The notes under the pieces were generated by a model. It saw only the letters and a list, made by a program, of their open reading frames with translations. It was not told the DNA's origin and did no database searches. The position numbers were made by a program, and so were the translations under genes. Below are positions 60,156-63,307 of a DNA stretch of 64,000 nt, in pieces. Source of the stretch: Candidula unifasciata (lineage: Eukaryota; Mollusca; Gastropoda; Stylommatophora; Geomitridae). How positions within the stretch are numbered: the first letter of the stretch is position 1; each line of letters opens with the position of its first letter. Location of the stretch: contig CAJHNH020004924.1 of the NCBI GenBank assembly GCA_905116865.2, positions 232,001 through 296,000 of the forward strand, written 5' to 3'.

Positions 60156-62663
60156 GAGTATGCGCGCATGGTGGTTTCTGATGAAAGACACTCTGCAGAA
60201 GTCAGTGGCAAGACATGCGCTTGGGTTGGCCCAGACATCATTACTATAACTGGAAAGCACTGAATGGAAACAAATGGGTTAAAGATATGAGAATGACCAA
60301 TAGAAACCTAAGACAAACTTTGCTGAGCGAAGGCAAACATATTACAATGATTCCAAAGGCTGGCATGGGACAGAACGGAATGGAGAACTAGACTGTGAGC
60401 TCAATGTTCCATAAAATGTCATAACACAGGGATGCTGGTGATGATCTTGGTGTATTATGTTTCGTTGCTGCACTCAAGAGAATGACTTGACGTGCCAAAT
60501 TATTTAAAAATAGGCATAAATATTACATAGTTTATCACGTAGAAAATCTGACTGCTTTGCTTGTACATTATTCTTAAAATGAGGACAGTAGTCTATAGTA
60601 TTTGGTACAACATAAAACAAAGTCATCCAAAGGTTTAAAAATAAAATTAAAATAAAGGTTTCTTTATTACGTCAGTATGTACAAGGTACATATTTTAAAA
60701 AAAAAGTAAACTAAAGGACACTTTTCCATGCTTACATGCGTACTGGGCATATAGGGCTAGAGCTTTAATTTAGAGACCAATACGTACTCGGTAGGTGATG
60801 TGGTCAACATGACGCCTGCCGCCTTTATTTCCCAACACTACACCTGGTACCCGCTCAAGGCTGGGTCGACCTGGGAGTCAAGGTCATTTTGAAAAAAGTC
60901 TTACTCCGTCAGGACCTGAACCTACACCTTCCGATCCGATCCCGCGACAAGGGATACAACCAAATTATTCCACCAAGCAGCCTTGACCTCGCTGGGTGTT
61001 GTGACCCATATAAGGTTTTACCGCCCCGTTTATGATAAACAAGTAAACATACACTGACTGACACAACAACAAAAAAGTAGAGACATGAGGACTCATTAGA
61101 CAACACACATATCAAAGGCTATAGTCATCAAAGAGAACTAAACATGTCACCTTCAAGTTATCACGGTGCCTCGATGACGGAATAAGTGTTACTCTGGCTC
61201 TTTACCTATTTCACAAATTAACTTTAAAGTTAATGTGCTGTCATTCTTAGAGCAGCGGCTGGCCGAACGGTTAGAACGCTGGGCTCTAAAGCAGGAAAAC
61301 TAGGTCCTTGGTATCCTCGGTAAGGTTGGGGCATTTTTCTGTCAGGGGCAAAATAAAATCCTCACCTGCACAGTCGTAGTGACAGTTCTAGCCATGCGGT
61401 AGTAAATCCTCAGGCTCAAAGACCTCCCCTGCCTACACCAAAAAAGTGGTACAATAAAGGCAAATTGGCAGTTGGCTGTCATTACTTTAAGGTTCCGTCA
61501 ACCTGAGTGTAAACAAATATCACACCTCGGGGATTTAAATTTCTGACAAACAGACAAAGCAGGTTCCCATAAATTCTTTTTAGACTGGATCTATGTACTT
61601 TTCATTTAGTTCACCCCATCTCAGTGACTCCCAGACTTCATGAGGAATTTTGGGGAAGTACAATTTTATAGGGGGCTTGGGGTGGGTGGGTAGAGAAAAA
61701 AAGAAGGGGAGGGGGTAGGGTTAGTGTTGGTCCGTGTTTATTTCACACTCTTACTCCCCTATATAATTGGACTTCCGGGGAAACTCTCCACGAAGTCTCA
61801 GATTTCCCGAGATGGGATGAACTAAAAGAAAAGCACCTGAGTATACCTAGGAGATAAGGCTAATTTTAATTTAGAAAAAAAAATCCGATGCGAGTTCAAA
61901 TCCAAGACTTTCAGAACGTGGAGGCCAGCGTCTAGATGTTTGACCACTAGTGCTCTCTAGATGTTGTTAATATTGCTAAAACAGATGATCATAAATGAAT
62001 ACTACAAAGTTGTTCATAAATGTTATGTGCTTACAGTTTGACTGATATATGAAACAAAACACATACTCACACACCACTCATACACACATCACACATAAAT
62101 ACACACATTCCACACAATTATACACACCACACACTTAGTTACCACATGCACACATCACACATACTTGGTGCTAAAATGAGGCTATGCTGTAATGAGAGCC
62201 AAAGGTATTTCCCATTAAATCAGCACGGGGGGGGGGGGGGGGGGGGGGGGGGGGAGGGGGTGTTCTAACCAAGAACTTTCATGTGGGCAGGTAAGCGTTG
62301 AGAGAATGCGCTATTGCGGCTCTTAATGATAAATGATGTAATCTGGCATATTGTTATGTTTTAATGACTACAGACTACATTGACTACGTACAAACCTTCA
62401 AAAGAAGAACTCAAAGGTACATAAATATATGTGGGTCAAGATCGTTGCAACAATTATATACTTGTACATAATAGTAAATCTCTTGTCTTTCTCACAGATG
62501 AAGAGGGGAGACTAAGGTATGTAGTTGTGATATTTCAACACATCAAATATGTAACGTACATACCTGAGGATCCCAGAAATTGTTGCATAGTCTCAAGGAT
62601 TTCACCTGTCTTGGTCTACCGCTGCCGTCACGTCCAGTTGTGTTACCCAGCTCACATCTGGCT
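19034..62663 (-). CDS. DUOX: Dual oxidase (DUOX), 24 exons, 5' end outside window
   Basis: DUOX moves electrons from cytosolic NADPH through FAD and two hemes to oxygen, making hydrogen peroxide outside the cell. Coding exons run from 62663 down to a TGA at 19034-19036. Their summed length is 3504 nt, about 1168 codons, against a usual family length of roughly 1500-1600. Domain order seen: end of peroxidase-like domain (exons 1-5), first TM (5-6), regulatory loop (7-8), two EF-hand positions (9-10), linker (11-13), ferric-reductase TM core (13-19), FAD-binding domain (19-20), NADPH-binding domain (21-24). Motifs: HPFTL for [15 protein letters not shown] and SCGPG for NADPH, C-terminal FENF. 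Heme histidines lie in exons 15/16 (spacing 14) and 19 (spacing 13). All junctions are GT-AG and join in phase, except between exons 1 and 2, where one internal exon appears to be missing. The EF-hand loops are degenerate. The N-terminal peroxidase half and signal peptide lie beyond 64000. Identification is essentially certain; intron borders are hand-called. Confidence 0.97.
19480..20090 (+). mobile_element. LINE family A tail, decayed, in DUOX intron
   Basis: The last part reads [15 protein letters not shown] in the plus frame, matching the [10 protein letters not shown] ending seen at 54650 and on the minus strand at 9490. Upstream frames are broken. Confidence 0.5.
20195..20290 (-). repeat. 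LINE 3' UTR-like repeat fragment
   Basis: It contains CACTTCTAGACTTTGGTCTTG and TTCCAGAATTAGCC, the counterpart of 37840-37990 and, reversed, of 24970-25150 and 33020-33190. Confidence 0.45.
20416..20544 (-). CDS. DUOX: DUOX exon: NADPH domain ([10 protein letters not shown])
   Basis: It encodes [40 protein letters not shown] and HKE. The stretch between this exon and VGVFSCGP is about four residues shorter than in vertebrate DUOX. The acceptor is TCTACAG and the donor GTAAGT. Confidence 0.98.
20640..20780 (-). mobile_element. LINE 3' end fragment
   Basis: The minus strand gives [26 protein letters not shown] and [10 protein letters not shown] then stop, parallel to the intact tail at 63308-63454 (RPRRTWIDNIKELL). 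Confidence 0.6.
21374..21611 (+). mobile_element. LINE 3' end fragment
   Basis: The frame, with four internal stops, reads [53 protein letters not shown] and [19 protein letters not shown] and GRRP..RPR.R are ORF2-tail features. Confidence 0.65.
21927..22082 (-). CDS. DUOX: DUOX exon: NADPH domain ([10 protein letters not shown])
   Basis: It encodes [40 protein letters not shown] and [10 protein letters not shown] and DLRTTML are near-invariant in DUOX. The acceptor is CCAACAG and the donor GTGTGT; both ends are in phase 0. Confidence 0.98.
22212..22412 (+). repeat. Repeat family F
   Basis: It begins CCTCATGTGGGATGCAATT and TTGAAGCCCCACCCTGGC, and ends TTTATCGCTTATGTGATGTC and CTGGTGGGGT. 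Lies 130 nt from a DUOX exon. Confidence 0.8.
22448..22680 (+). mobile_element. tRNA-Leu-like SINE (family C)
   Basis: The head reads GAGCGGCTGTCCAAACAGTA and GAACGCTGGGCTTTCATG, as in the copy at 61243-61505. The body contains CTTCACAGTCTGCAGCCA, TCATCCTCAAGCTCAAAGG and a C run. Confidence 0.65.
23152..23463 (+). mobile_element. LINE ORF2 tail fragment, frame open
   Basis: It reads [35 protein letters not shown] and [12 protein letters not shown] over an open frame of 102 codons. [11 protein letters not shown] is diagnostic of non-LTR ORF2 C-termini. Confidence 0.75.
23505..23590. repeat. Tandem duplication of about 48 bp
   Basis: CCAAGGTAGAAGATCAGCGA and GTTATCTATTTCA recur immediately as CCAAGGTAGAAGAGCAGCGA and GTTATCTATTTCA. 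Confidence 0.6.
24195..24440. repeat. 84-bp tandem repeat, about 2.9 copies
   Basis: The phrase CATCCTCGGTT recurs with CTCGG starting at 24201, 24285 and 24369, a period of exactly 84. Each unit contains CAGTGTCGTCGTCACCGCGC. The period is a multiple of three, so a frame stays open through it (24185-24568), but the translation looks like a by-product. The array begins a GC-rich block up to 25160. Confidence 0.8.
24735..24940. repeat. Dispersed repeat shared with 37350-37560
   Basis: Both contain TCCTTGGGTGAGCCCAG, ACCAGAG, GGCTCTGCAT, AAGCCTCCTTG and AATGCCCATG in the same order. The copy at 37350 is more AT-rich and decayed. Confidence 0.65.
24970..25160 (+). repeat. LINE 3' UTR-like repeat
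   Basis: CTTCGAAGTCGGCGTACAGC, CAAAAATCAGGTCCAGG and AAAAGTCCAAGCGGACG correspond to sequences at 33040-33190. Ends in an A run at 25151-25167. Confidence 0.5.
25447..25605 (-). CDS. DUOX: DUOX exon: NADPH pyrophosphate-binding motif
   Basis: It encodes [34 protein letters not shown] and [16 protein letters not shown] is the NADPH-binding glycine motif. The acceptor is TTTTAG and the donor GTGGGA. Confidence 0.98.
25606..27187. other. DUOX intron 20; little seen
   Basis: It holds a decayed LINE-tail-like segment around 26450-26610 (GAGCCTTATGTGACGTATAA, ACAACAGGATAAT) related to 29620-29690. Otherwise AT-rich sequence. Confidence 0.4.
27188..27426 (-). CDS. DUOX: DUOX exon: FAD-binding domain
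   Basis: It encodes [60 protein letters not shown] and RKIYSRKQ through [14 protein letters not shown] is the FAD-binding signature. The acceptor is ATCTAG and the donor GTATGT. Confidence 0.98.
27427..28071. other. DUOX intron 19; nothing notable
   Basis: AT-rich, with a short interrupted CA repeat near 27670-27705. Confidence 0.5.
28072..28270 (-). CDS. DUOX: DUOX exon: second heme pair and last TM helix
   Basis: It encodes [20 protein letters not shown] and then a hydrophobic helix, [15 protein letters not shown] and GTPLPS. The histidines in FTHSL and FLHGV are 13 residues apart, the spacing of the NOX-family TM5 pair. The acceptor is TCCACAG and the donor GTCAGT. Confidence 0.97.
28960..29310 (+). 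mobile_element. Decayed LINE tail
   Basis: [20 protein letters not shown] and [20 protein letters not shown] precede a stop. Downstream come several broken frames ending in a (GAT)n stretch near 29296, the usual tail of these elements. Confidence 0.4.
29844..29957 (+). mobile_element. TTAA-flanked MITE, copy 2
   Basis: TTAA and CTCTTTGAGTCCC at one end, GGGACTCAAAGAG and TTAA at the other. The interior shares CATCATGCGTTCATTGGGCT and TCTAGGTAGGAACCTATGAA with copy 1. Lies 130 nt upstream of a DUOX splice donor. Confidence 0.85.
30087..30169 (-). CDS. DUOX: DUOX exon: TM helix ([16 protein letters not shown])
   Basis: It encodes [20 protein letters not shown] and ARRHVFK, matching the TGVLLLLVLAIMYVFA helix of vertebrate DUOX. 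The acceptor is CTCTGCAG and the donor GTAAGG. Confidence 0.96.
30930..31324. mobile_element. Palindromic transposon with perfect 8-bp target duplication
   Basis: GTTAAGTC occurs at 30930-30937 and again at 31317-31324. Between them a 379-bp element starts GGTTATCCTCCGAATA and ends TATTCGGAGGATAACC. The arms keep pairing inward through GATGGTGGCC/GGCCGCCATC, CCTCAGTCACGTGT/ACACGTGACTGAGG and GGTGTGGATTGGGGC/GCCCCAATCCACACC, so almost the whole element is one hairpin. There is no coding capacity. The 8-bp duplication suggests a non-autonomous hAT, Merlin or similar element; the superfamily is not decided. Confidence 0.9.
31325..31510. repeat. Dispersed repeat shared with 33767-33960
   Basis: CCAGGGCTTTTCCTTGTGG, GTACACAAAGATACG, CATAGTGAGTACCAATACC and GTGGTGATTG in this copy correspond to the copy at 33767-33960. 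A shorter trace lies near 57865-57905. Confidence 0.5.
31584..31633 (-). CDS. DUOX: DUOX micro-exon: YWAFQTITG
   Basis: A 50-nt exon encoding [16 protein letters not shown], equivalent to the YWWFFQTVPG loop/helix start of vertebrate DUOX. Both phases fit. The acceptor is TTTCAG and the donor GTATGC. It lies about 270 nt from a palindromic transposon in the next intron. Confidence 0.94.
32240..33350 (+). mobile_element. LINE fragment with RNase H domain and 3' UTR
   Basis: Frames read [40 protein letters not shown] and then [20 protein letters not shown]. These are the E, D and late motifs of an RNase H domain as found in I/Jockey-type non-LTR elements. A stop and shift interrupt it near 32625. 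Downstream 33020-33190 matches repeats at 24970 and, inverted, 37840. Confidence 0.8.
33400..33493 (-). CDS. DUOX: DUOX exon: second heme histidine and outer loop
   Basis: It encodes [20 protein letters not shown] and [10 protein letters not shown]. The VH histidine is 14 residues from the SFHKY histidine, as in NOX2. The acceptor is TTTTCAG and the donor GTGAGT. Confidence 0.96.
33767..33960. repeat. Dispersed repeat shared with 31325-31510
   Basis: CCAGGACTTTTTTCTGGTAG, CACAGTACCGGCACC, TTATGGTGATTACCAGCACC and an A run. Only about 2 kb from its relative. Confidence 0.5.
34375..34520 (-). mobile_element. TTAA-flanked MITE, copy 3
   Basis: TTAA and CTCTTTGAGTCCCAAGGAAC, then ATACGTTCATAGGTTCCTAC, ending CCCTGGGACTTGAAGA and TTTAA. 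It is in the opposite orientation to copies 1 and 2, and its distal inverted repeat is mutated. Confidence 0.85.
34600..35640 (-). mobile_element. LINE family A fragment
   Basis: The minus strand reads [40 protein letters not shown] and [22 protein letters not shown] followed by EMRCLR is the classical ORF2 thumb region. An insertion-like segment at 34955-35040 resembles the 3' part of the RNase H LINE at 32925-33010. Confidence 0.8.
35736..35828 (-). CDS. DUOX: DUOX exon: first heme-binding histidine
   Basis: It encodes [20 protein letters not shown] and then [10 protein letters not shown]. The His in SFHKY is the first ligand of the first helix pair; its partner lies 14 residues on, in the next exon. 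The acceptor is TTACTAG and the donor GTAAGC. Confidence 0.97.
36015..36230 (+). mobile_element. SINE family B
   Basis: The B box reads GGGTTCAAATCC near 36047, followed by CATCGGGGCAG, TTCCAGGTCGACCCAACC, GACTGACATGATGTTGACC and AAATCAACAACTGAGTGC. Opposite orientation to most copies. Confidence 0.6.
36693..36843. repeat. 51-bp tandem repeat, about 3 copies
   Basis: The phrase AAGCTTCTTTTTTC recurs with GCTT starting at 36697, 36748 and 36799, a period of 51. Units share ATCATTACCTGCTATACTGA and TGCACAA. The frame stays open because 51 is divisible by three; no sign of a gene. Confidence 0.85.
37154..37294 (-). CDS. DUOX: DUOX exon: REHAGLRR and TM helix 3 region
   Basis: It encodes [18 protein letters not shown], then [20 protein letters not shown] and [14 protein letters not shown] and TMCRNTIT are strongly conserved in invertebrate DUOX. 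The acceptor is TTCAG and the donor GTCAGT. Confidence 0.97.
37350..37560. repeat. Dispersed repeat shared with 24735-24940
   Basis: AATCCTTGGGTGAGCCCAGT, GGCTCTGCATTTACATAAGC, CTCCTTGAATGGCAG, AAATGCCCATGC and CCTTCCCATGAGGGTCCA. Confidence 0.65.
37840..37990 (-). repeat. LINE 3' UTR-like repeat
   Basis: The minus strand carries CTTCGAAGTTGGAGTGCATC and TGCCTGCATACAAACAAATC, matching GTTGGAGTGCATCTGCCTAA at 33040. Confidence 0.5.
38851..38960. repeat. Tandem duplication of about 57 bp
   Basis: GAAACTGATCAAATCACA followed by CTGAAAGATGTAACAATTTG and GAGCT occurs twice in succession. Confidence 0.75.
39159..39406 (-). CDS. DUOX: DUOX exon: linker and TM helix 2
   Basis: It starts with a Ser/Thr/Asn-rich linker ([20 protein letters not shown]). 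It then reads [19 protein letters not shown] and a membrane helix [18 protein letters not shown], typical of DUOX. The acceptor is TTACAG and the donor GTGAGT. Confidence 0.96.
39407..40291. other. DUOX intron 12; G run
   Basis: It holds a poly(A)/poly(G) run (A 40210-40221, G 40222-40238 and 40241-40247) and AT-rich sequence. A decayed SINE-like segment may lie at 39530-39690. Confidence 0.5.
40292..40373 (-). CDS. DUOX: DUOX exon: basic linker
   Basis: A short exon of 26 full codons ([26 protein letters not shown]) in the poorly conserved linker before the second TM. I accepted it because both phases fit and the splice sites are good (TTTTGTAG, GTAAGG). Sequence identity alone would not identify it. 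Confidence 0.85.
40374..41350. other. DUOX intron 11; nothing notable
   Basis: AT-rich with an A run at 40565-40579. No recognisable element. Confidence 0.5.
41351..41535 (-). CDS. DUOX: DUOX exon: post-EF-hand helical region
   Basis: It encodes [36 protein letters not shown] and [13 protein letters not shown]. This corresponds to the third, non-canonical EF-hand-like region of DUOX (SMFR-GF..-LTWEDF in vertebrates). The acceptor is CATTCAG and the donor GTAAAA. Confidence 0.94.
41536..42797. other. DUOX intron 10; nothing notable
   Basis: AT-rich with a short (TA)n at 42293-42306. Minus-strand open frames here lack homology and splice support. Confidence 0.5.
42798..42891 (-). CDS. DUOX: DUOX exon: second EF-hand (altered loop)
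   Basis: It encodes [16 protein letters not shown] and [14 protein letters not shown]. The loop [12 protein letters not shown] keeps Asp1, Gly6 and Glu12 but has His at position 3 and Thr at position 5. The acceptor is AAATATAG and the donor GTAAGT. The Lys at the exon end is split across the intron. Confidence 0.96.
43095..43200 (+). repeat. RNase H LINE 3' fragment
   Basis: CTTCGCTTGCTGCTGGAGAT and GTCAACATTCAACA match CTTTGCTTGCTGCTGAAGAT and TCAACATTCAACA at 32937-33020. Confidence 0.5.
43905..44125 (-). mobile_element. tRNA-derived SINE (family D)
   Basis: The minus strand has an A box TAGTGTAGTTGG, then about 45 bases, then a B box GGGTTCACTCCC, then an unrelated body. Box spacing is right for pol III transcription. 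Confidence 0.6.
44702..44921 (-). CDS. DUOX: DUOX exon: first EF-hand (degenerate loop)
   Basis: It encodes [33 protein letters not shown] and [18 protein letters not shown], ending in [11 protein letters not shown]. The layout matches the first DUOX EF-hand. The loop reads [12 protein letters not shown], with Asn instead of Asp at position 1 and Glu instead of Gly at position 6. The acceptor is TTTGTGCAG and the donor GTGAGT. Confidence 0.96.
45065..46160 (-). mobile_element. LINE family A fragment
   Basis: The plus-strand text CACTGTTACATGGTTGTAAA, TTTTGTCAGGTTTCATCTAC and CTTTCTTGGTCTTCCTCTCG parallels 9479-9600, whose minus strand encodes ...RARGRSRKRWINGVDET. Further copies of the thumb region continue to about 46150, heavily decayed. 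Confidence 0.65.
46516..46726 (-). repeat. Repeat family F, inverted orientation
   Basis: AACCAGGACATCACACAAGC, GATAAACATTCGGTGACACA, GGTCCCGGAAACCGTGTTCA and GAGTGGGGCTTC, ending CATCCCACATGGGGACGAC. Confidence 0.8.
46690..47060 (-). mobile_element. LINE RNase H fragment
   Basis: The minus strand is open and reads [40 protein letters not shown] and [22 protein letters not shown]-x-G-V-x-x-N-E-R-A-D is the end of a LINE RNase H domain, with Tyr for the usual His. It abuts the family F copy. Confidence 0.75.
47185..48605. repeat. 12-bp minisatellite with 384-bp higher-order repeat, in DUOX intron 8
   Basis: About 118 units of GTAAAAGGTGAA and its variants GTAAAAGATGAA, GTAAAAGATGTA and GTAAAAGGTACA. 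A rare pair of GGTACA units occurs at about 47334 and again 384 bp (32 units) later; GTACTA occurs at 47553 and 47925, 372 bp apart. So a block of about 32 units was duplicated and one unit then lost. A frame stays open for 296 codons (47232-48122, [17 protein letters not shown] type) because 12 is divisible by three. I treat it as non-coding: no start context, no splice fit, opposite strand to DUOX. Confidence 0.95.
48606..49062. other. DUOX intron 8, exon-proximal part
   Basis: No recognisable element between the minisatellite and the exon. T-rich with CTTTTTCTTTCTTTG-type runs. Confidence 0.4.
49063..49248 (-). CDS. DUOX: DUOX exon: helical region before EF-hands
   Basis: It encodes [13 protein letters not shown] through [14 protein letters not shown], 62 codons with both ends in phase 0. 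The acceptor is ATCATCAG. The donor, GTTTGA, is weak for position +5. The match to the family is modest in the middle but clear at the C-terminal helix (KFFRAVC, as in FFRHLF of vertebrate DUOX). Confidence 0.9.
50215..50475 (-). mobile_element. SINE family B, near full length
   Basis: The minus strand has B box GATCGAAACCC with an upstream tRNA-like head. Then GTCGACCCAGCC, GATGGGCTGTCCTGGG, AGCGTAATGCTGACCACATT and GCCCATATGCCCGATGCG. It lies 150 nt from the DUOX exon at 50628. Confidence 0.75.
50628..50845 (-). CDS. DUOX: DUOX exon: cytoplasmic PH-like region
   Basis: It encodes 72 codons from [12 protein letters not shown] to [11 protein letters not shown], the intracellular region between the first TM and the EF-hands. 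The acceptor is TTTTTTCAG and the donor GTAAGT. The short beta-strand-like pattern ([17 protein letters not shown]) corresponds to the PH-like region described for DUOX. Confidence 0.93.
51002..51146 (-). mobile_element. TTAA-flanked MITE, copy 4
   Basis: AACTCTTTGAGTCCCAAGG, AACGCATCATATATTCATAG, CTTCCTACCTAGAGGCCCAA and, at the far end, CCCCTGGGAGTCAAAGAATT. The right flank is TTAA (51143-51146); the left is mutated to TGAA. Lies 110 nt from a DUOX exon. Confidence 0.8.
51257..51367 (-). CDS. DUOX: DUOX exon: end of first TM and basic cytoplasmic segment
   Basis: It encodes [18 protein letters not shown] and then a Lys/Arg-rich cytoplasmic stretch ending in NQNKFV. The positive cluster right after the helix agrees with a cytoplasmic side. 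I chose the donor GTATGT four bases downstream of TTTG because only this keeps phase with the next exon ([12 protein letters not shown]). Confidence 0.93.
51540..51715 (-). mobile_element. SINE family B, diverged
   Basis: ATAGGGCATATAGTGTTAG, AGACCAGTCAGCACTCAATG, ATTAACATCATGATGGCC and AAGCTGGGTTG. Confidence 0.55.
52453..52608 (-). CDS. DUOX: DUOX exon: extracellular stalk and first TM helix
   Basis: It encodes a Cys-containing stalk ([15 protein letters not shown], then DVCSNL) followed by the start of the first membrane helix ([15 protein letters not shown]). The acceptor is ATGCAG and the donor GTATTT. It joins in phase to [13 protein letters not shown] in the next exon, which completes the helix. 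Confidence 0.95.
52673..52960 (-). mobile_element. Decayed LINE-like repeat
   Basis: It begins with a (CTT)n stretch and CCGAGTGACGTAAATG and has GCCTTTCGGCTGACACATC. A similar (CTT)n-led start occurs at 22972-23070. The class is uncertain. Confidence 0.3.
54110..54725 (+). mobile_element. LINE family A fragment, degenerate
   Basis: Pieces in shifting frames read [74 protein letters not shown] and [17 protein letters not shown]. This is the reverse-transcriptase tail of the family seen at 9435-10140 and 34600-35640. At least five frame breaks. Confidence 0.8.
54769..54884 (-). CDS. DUOX: DUOX exon: peroxidase domain tail
   Basis: It encodes [15 protein letters not shown] and then [12 protein letters not shown], the end of the extracellular domain. 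The acceptor is TTACAG and the donor GTCAGT. Its phases fit both neighbours exactly. Confidence 0.95.
55058..55292 (-). mobile_element. SINE family A
   Basis: CTAGGCAAATTTACATCAAG, TAGTTTGCTTTCTGG, CAAAACCAACGCAAGGC and TGATCAAACCTGGCACCCCA (B-box side), then CCTAAGCCACAGATGCCG. Same order as 14133-14342. Confidence 0.75.
55780..55880 (-). mobile_element. SINE family B fragment
   Basis: GCGCATAAGGCTATTGTG, CTAGACCACTATTTTTATAG and ACCGCTCGGC. Confidence 0.5.
56286..56458 (-). CDS. DUOX: DUOX exon: end of peroxidase domain ([16 protein letters not shown])
   Basis: It encodes 57 codons including [29 protein letters not shown]. The LRDGDRxW motif is a hallmark of the animal heme-peroxidase domain in DUOX. 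The acceptor follows TTCTCAG. The donor is GTAAG after TCTGG, so the exon ends in phase 2 and joins the next exon to give QRSGLFTENEI. Confidence 0.96.
56940..57520 (+). mobile_element. LINE RNase H/C-terminal fragment with internal duplication
   Basis: [18 protein letters not shown] text is followed by an open frame with [20 protein letters not shown] and [16 protein letters not shown]-x-x-x-Q-T-A-E-H is the Zn-knuckle-like end of I/Jockey-type ORF2. A segment of about 70 bp (ACCACAGACTCTGCAGCCAT ...) is duplicated in tandem at 57209-57330. Confidence 0.8.
57731..57762. repeat. Poly(G) run, 12+19
   Basis: Twelve Gs, one T, then nineteen Gs. A strong quadruplex candidate on the plus strand, i.e. 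C-rich in the DUOX transcript. Confidence 0.95.
58080..58255 (+). mobile_element. SINE family B, decayed
   Basis: B-box-like TGGGCTCGAAACTG, then AGGAAATGCATTGGGAAGTA, AAGGTGACAAACCCGATGTT, parallel to CTGGGAAGTAAAGGTGAG at 3709. Confidence 0.45.
58300..58715 (+). mobile_element. LINE 3' end fragment
   Basis: [51 protein letters not shown], and [18 protein letters not shown] then stops. This is the whole C-terminal tail in two main frames. Confidence 0.8.
59185..59342 (-). CDS. DUOX: DUOX exon: C-terminal peroxidase domain with QRYRDHG
   Basis: Reads [13 protein letters not shown], then [16 protein letters not shown], then [15 protein letters not shown], matching the late part of the DUOX peroxidase-like domain. 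Borders are TTTCAG and GTATGT. It needs one base from the preceding exon to complete its first codon. The usual Q-R-small-R-D motif has Tyr in the middle position here. Confidence 0.95.
59525..59760 (+). mobile_element. LINE tail fragment, decayed
   Basis: [18 protein letters not shown] and [16 protein letters not shown] resemble FGHI.R...I...-type tails. Confidence 0.4.
60089..60154. repeat. G run followed by (TG)n(CG)n
   Basis: G 60089-60102, then alternating TG for about 34 bases and CG for about 10 bases. Alternating purine-pyrimidine with a CG core favours Z-DNA. Confidence 0.95.
60290..60445 (+). mobile_element. LINE 3' tail remnant
   Basis: GAACGGAATGGAGAACTAGA, CTGTGAGCTCAATGTTCC and GTCATAACACAGGGATG resemble 29620-29690 (GGAATGGAAGGCTAGAATGC). 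Decayed. Confidence 0.4.
60712..60990 (-). mobile_element. SINE family B, full length
   Basis: Minus-strand body GTCGACCCAGCCTTGAGCGG, GTACCAGGTGTAGTG, GGCGTCATGTTGACCACATC and CTAGCCCTATATGCCC, with head TCGCGGGATCGGATCGG. Confidence 0.75.
61243..61505 (+). mobile_element. tRNA-Leu-like SINE (family C), best copy
   Basis: The head GAGCAGCGGCTGGCCGAACG, GTTAGAACGCTGGGCTC resembles the 5' half of a Leu-type tRNA (A box TGGCCGAACGGTTAG). The body reads CCTCACCTGCACAGTCG, ATCCTCAGGCTCAAAGACC and GCAGTTGGCTGTCATTAC. It is not a functional tRNA: no acceptor stem or proper anticodon arm. Confidence 0.7.
62226..62260. repeat. Poly(G) run of 28 plus 5
   Basis: Twenty-eight Gs, one A, five Gs. The longest homopolymer in the window. 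Confidence 0.95.
62564..62663 (-). CDS. DUOX: DUOX exon 1 of window: peroxidase-like domain
   Basis: This exon encodes 33 codons ending in the conserved peroxidase-domain stretch [12 protein letters not shown]. The donor is GTATGT. I place the acceptor at CACCAACAG before AGCCAGATG; an earlier acceptor at a GTATGAAG is possible because the frame stays open. The segment between the first Cys (RCE) and LRLCNN contains an N-glycosylation sequon (NTT) and a Gly/Arg-rich stretch, and is of variable length in the family. The exon ends in phase 0, which does not match the next recognised exon. Confidence 0.8.
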
Positions 62664-62739
62664 CTGTTGGTGATTTCAAAATGACAGCAATTGAACACAA
62701 ATCTTCATACATGTAGGAAAGACAAACCAGCACGGCAGC

Positions 62740-62742
<3 letters not shown>

Positions 62743-62777
<35 letters not shown>

Positions 62778-62843
62778 TCACACACAGATAGAGAGAGAGA
62801 CACACACACACAGAGACAGCGAGAGGTATACATATATATTTAT

Positions 62844-62925
<82 letters not shown>
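62743..62925. repeat. Compound (CA)n / (TA)n / (GA)n microsatellite
   Basis: (CA)n near 62743-62773, mixed CA/GA, a short TATATATTTATA, (CA)n again and (GA)n at 62859-62924. It lies about 80 nt upstream of the acceptor of the first DUOX exon seen. Confidence 0.95.
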
Positions 62926-62928
<3 letters not shown>

Positions 62929-63307
62929 CAAACGTATTTTATTATCAAATTGTCACAAATTTGGTAGACACCATTGATAGGGAGCAATATTTAGAGAAAG
63001 TGAGATATCTAAAGATAGAGACAACGAGAGAGAGGAAAGAAGAGAAAGAGAGATGAAGTGGGTAAGGAAGAGAAGGGTATTCACACACACACATCTCACT
63101 TTTAAATGGTGTAGAAGTAACTACACGGTAACTACTCTGATCGAAGTGATATAACTGCTGCAATACTTTTAAATTTAAAATGTCTGCTTGAAAAATGTCT
63201 GCCCTAGGTATTCGAGGTATTGATTAATTATTATTTGTAAACAAAGCAGTTAACGTCATTGGGTAGGTTAAATAACAATATAACTAATTTATTTATCATC
63301 ATCAGTT

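Noticed and set aside
61243..61330. A tRNA-Leu gene
   Set aside because: The A-box half is good, but there is no acceptor stem pairing, anticodon arm or proper T arm, and a second copy at 22448 shares the non-tRNA body. It is a SINE.
62602..63056. Long Ser/Leu or Glu/Arg repeat frames around 62691-62931
   Set aside because: They translate the (CA)n and (GA)n microsatellite. Only the short DUOX exon at 62564-62663 is coding.
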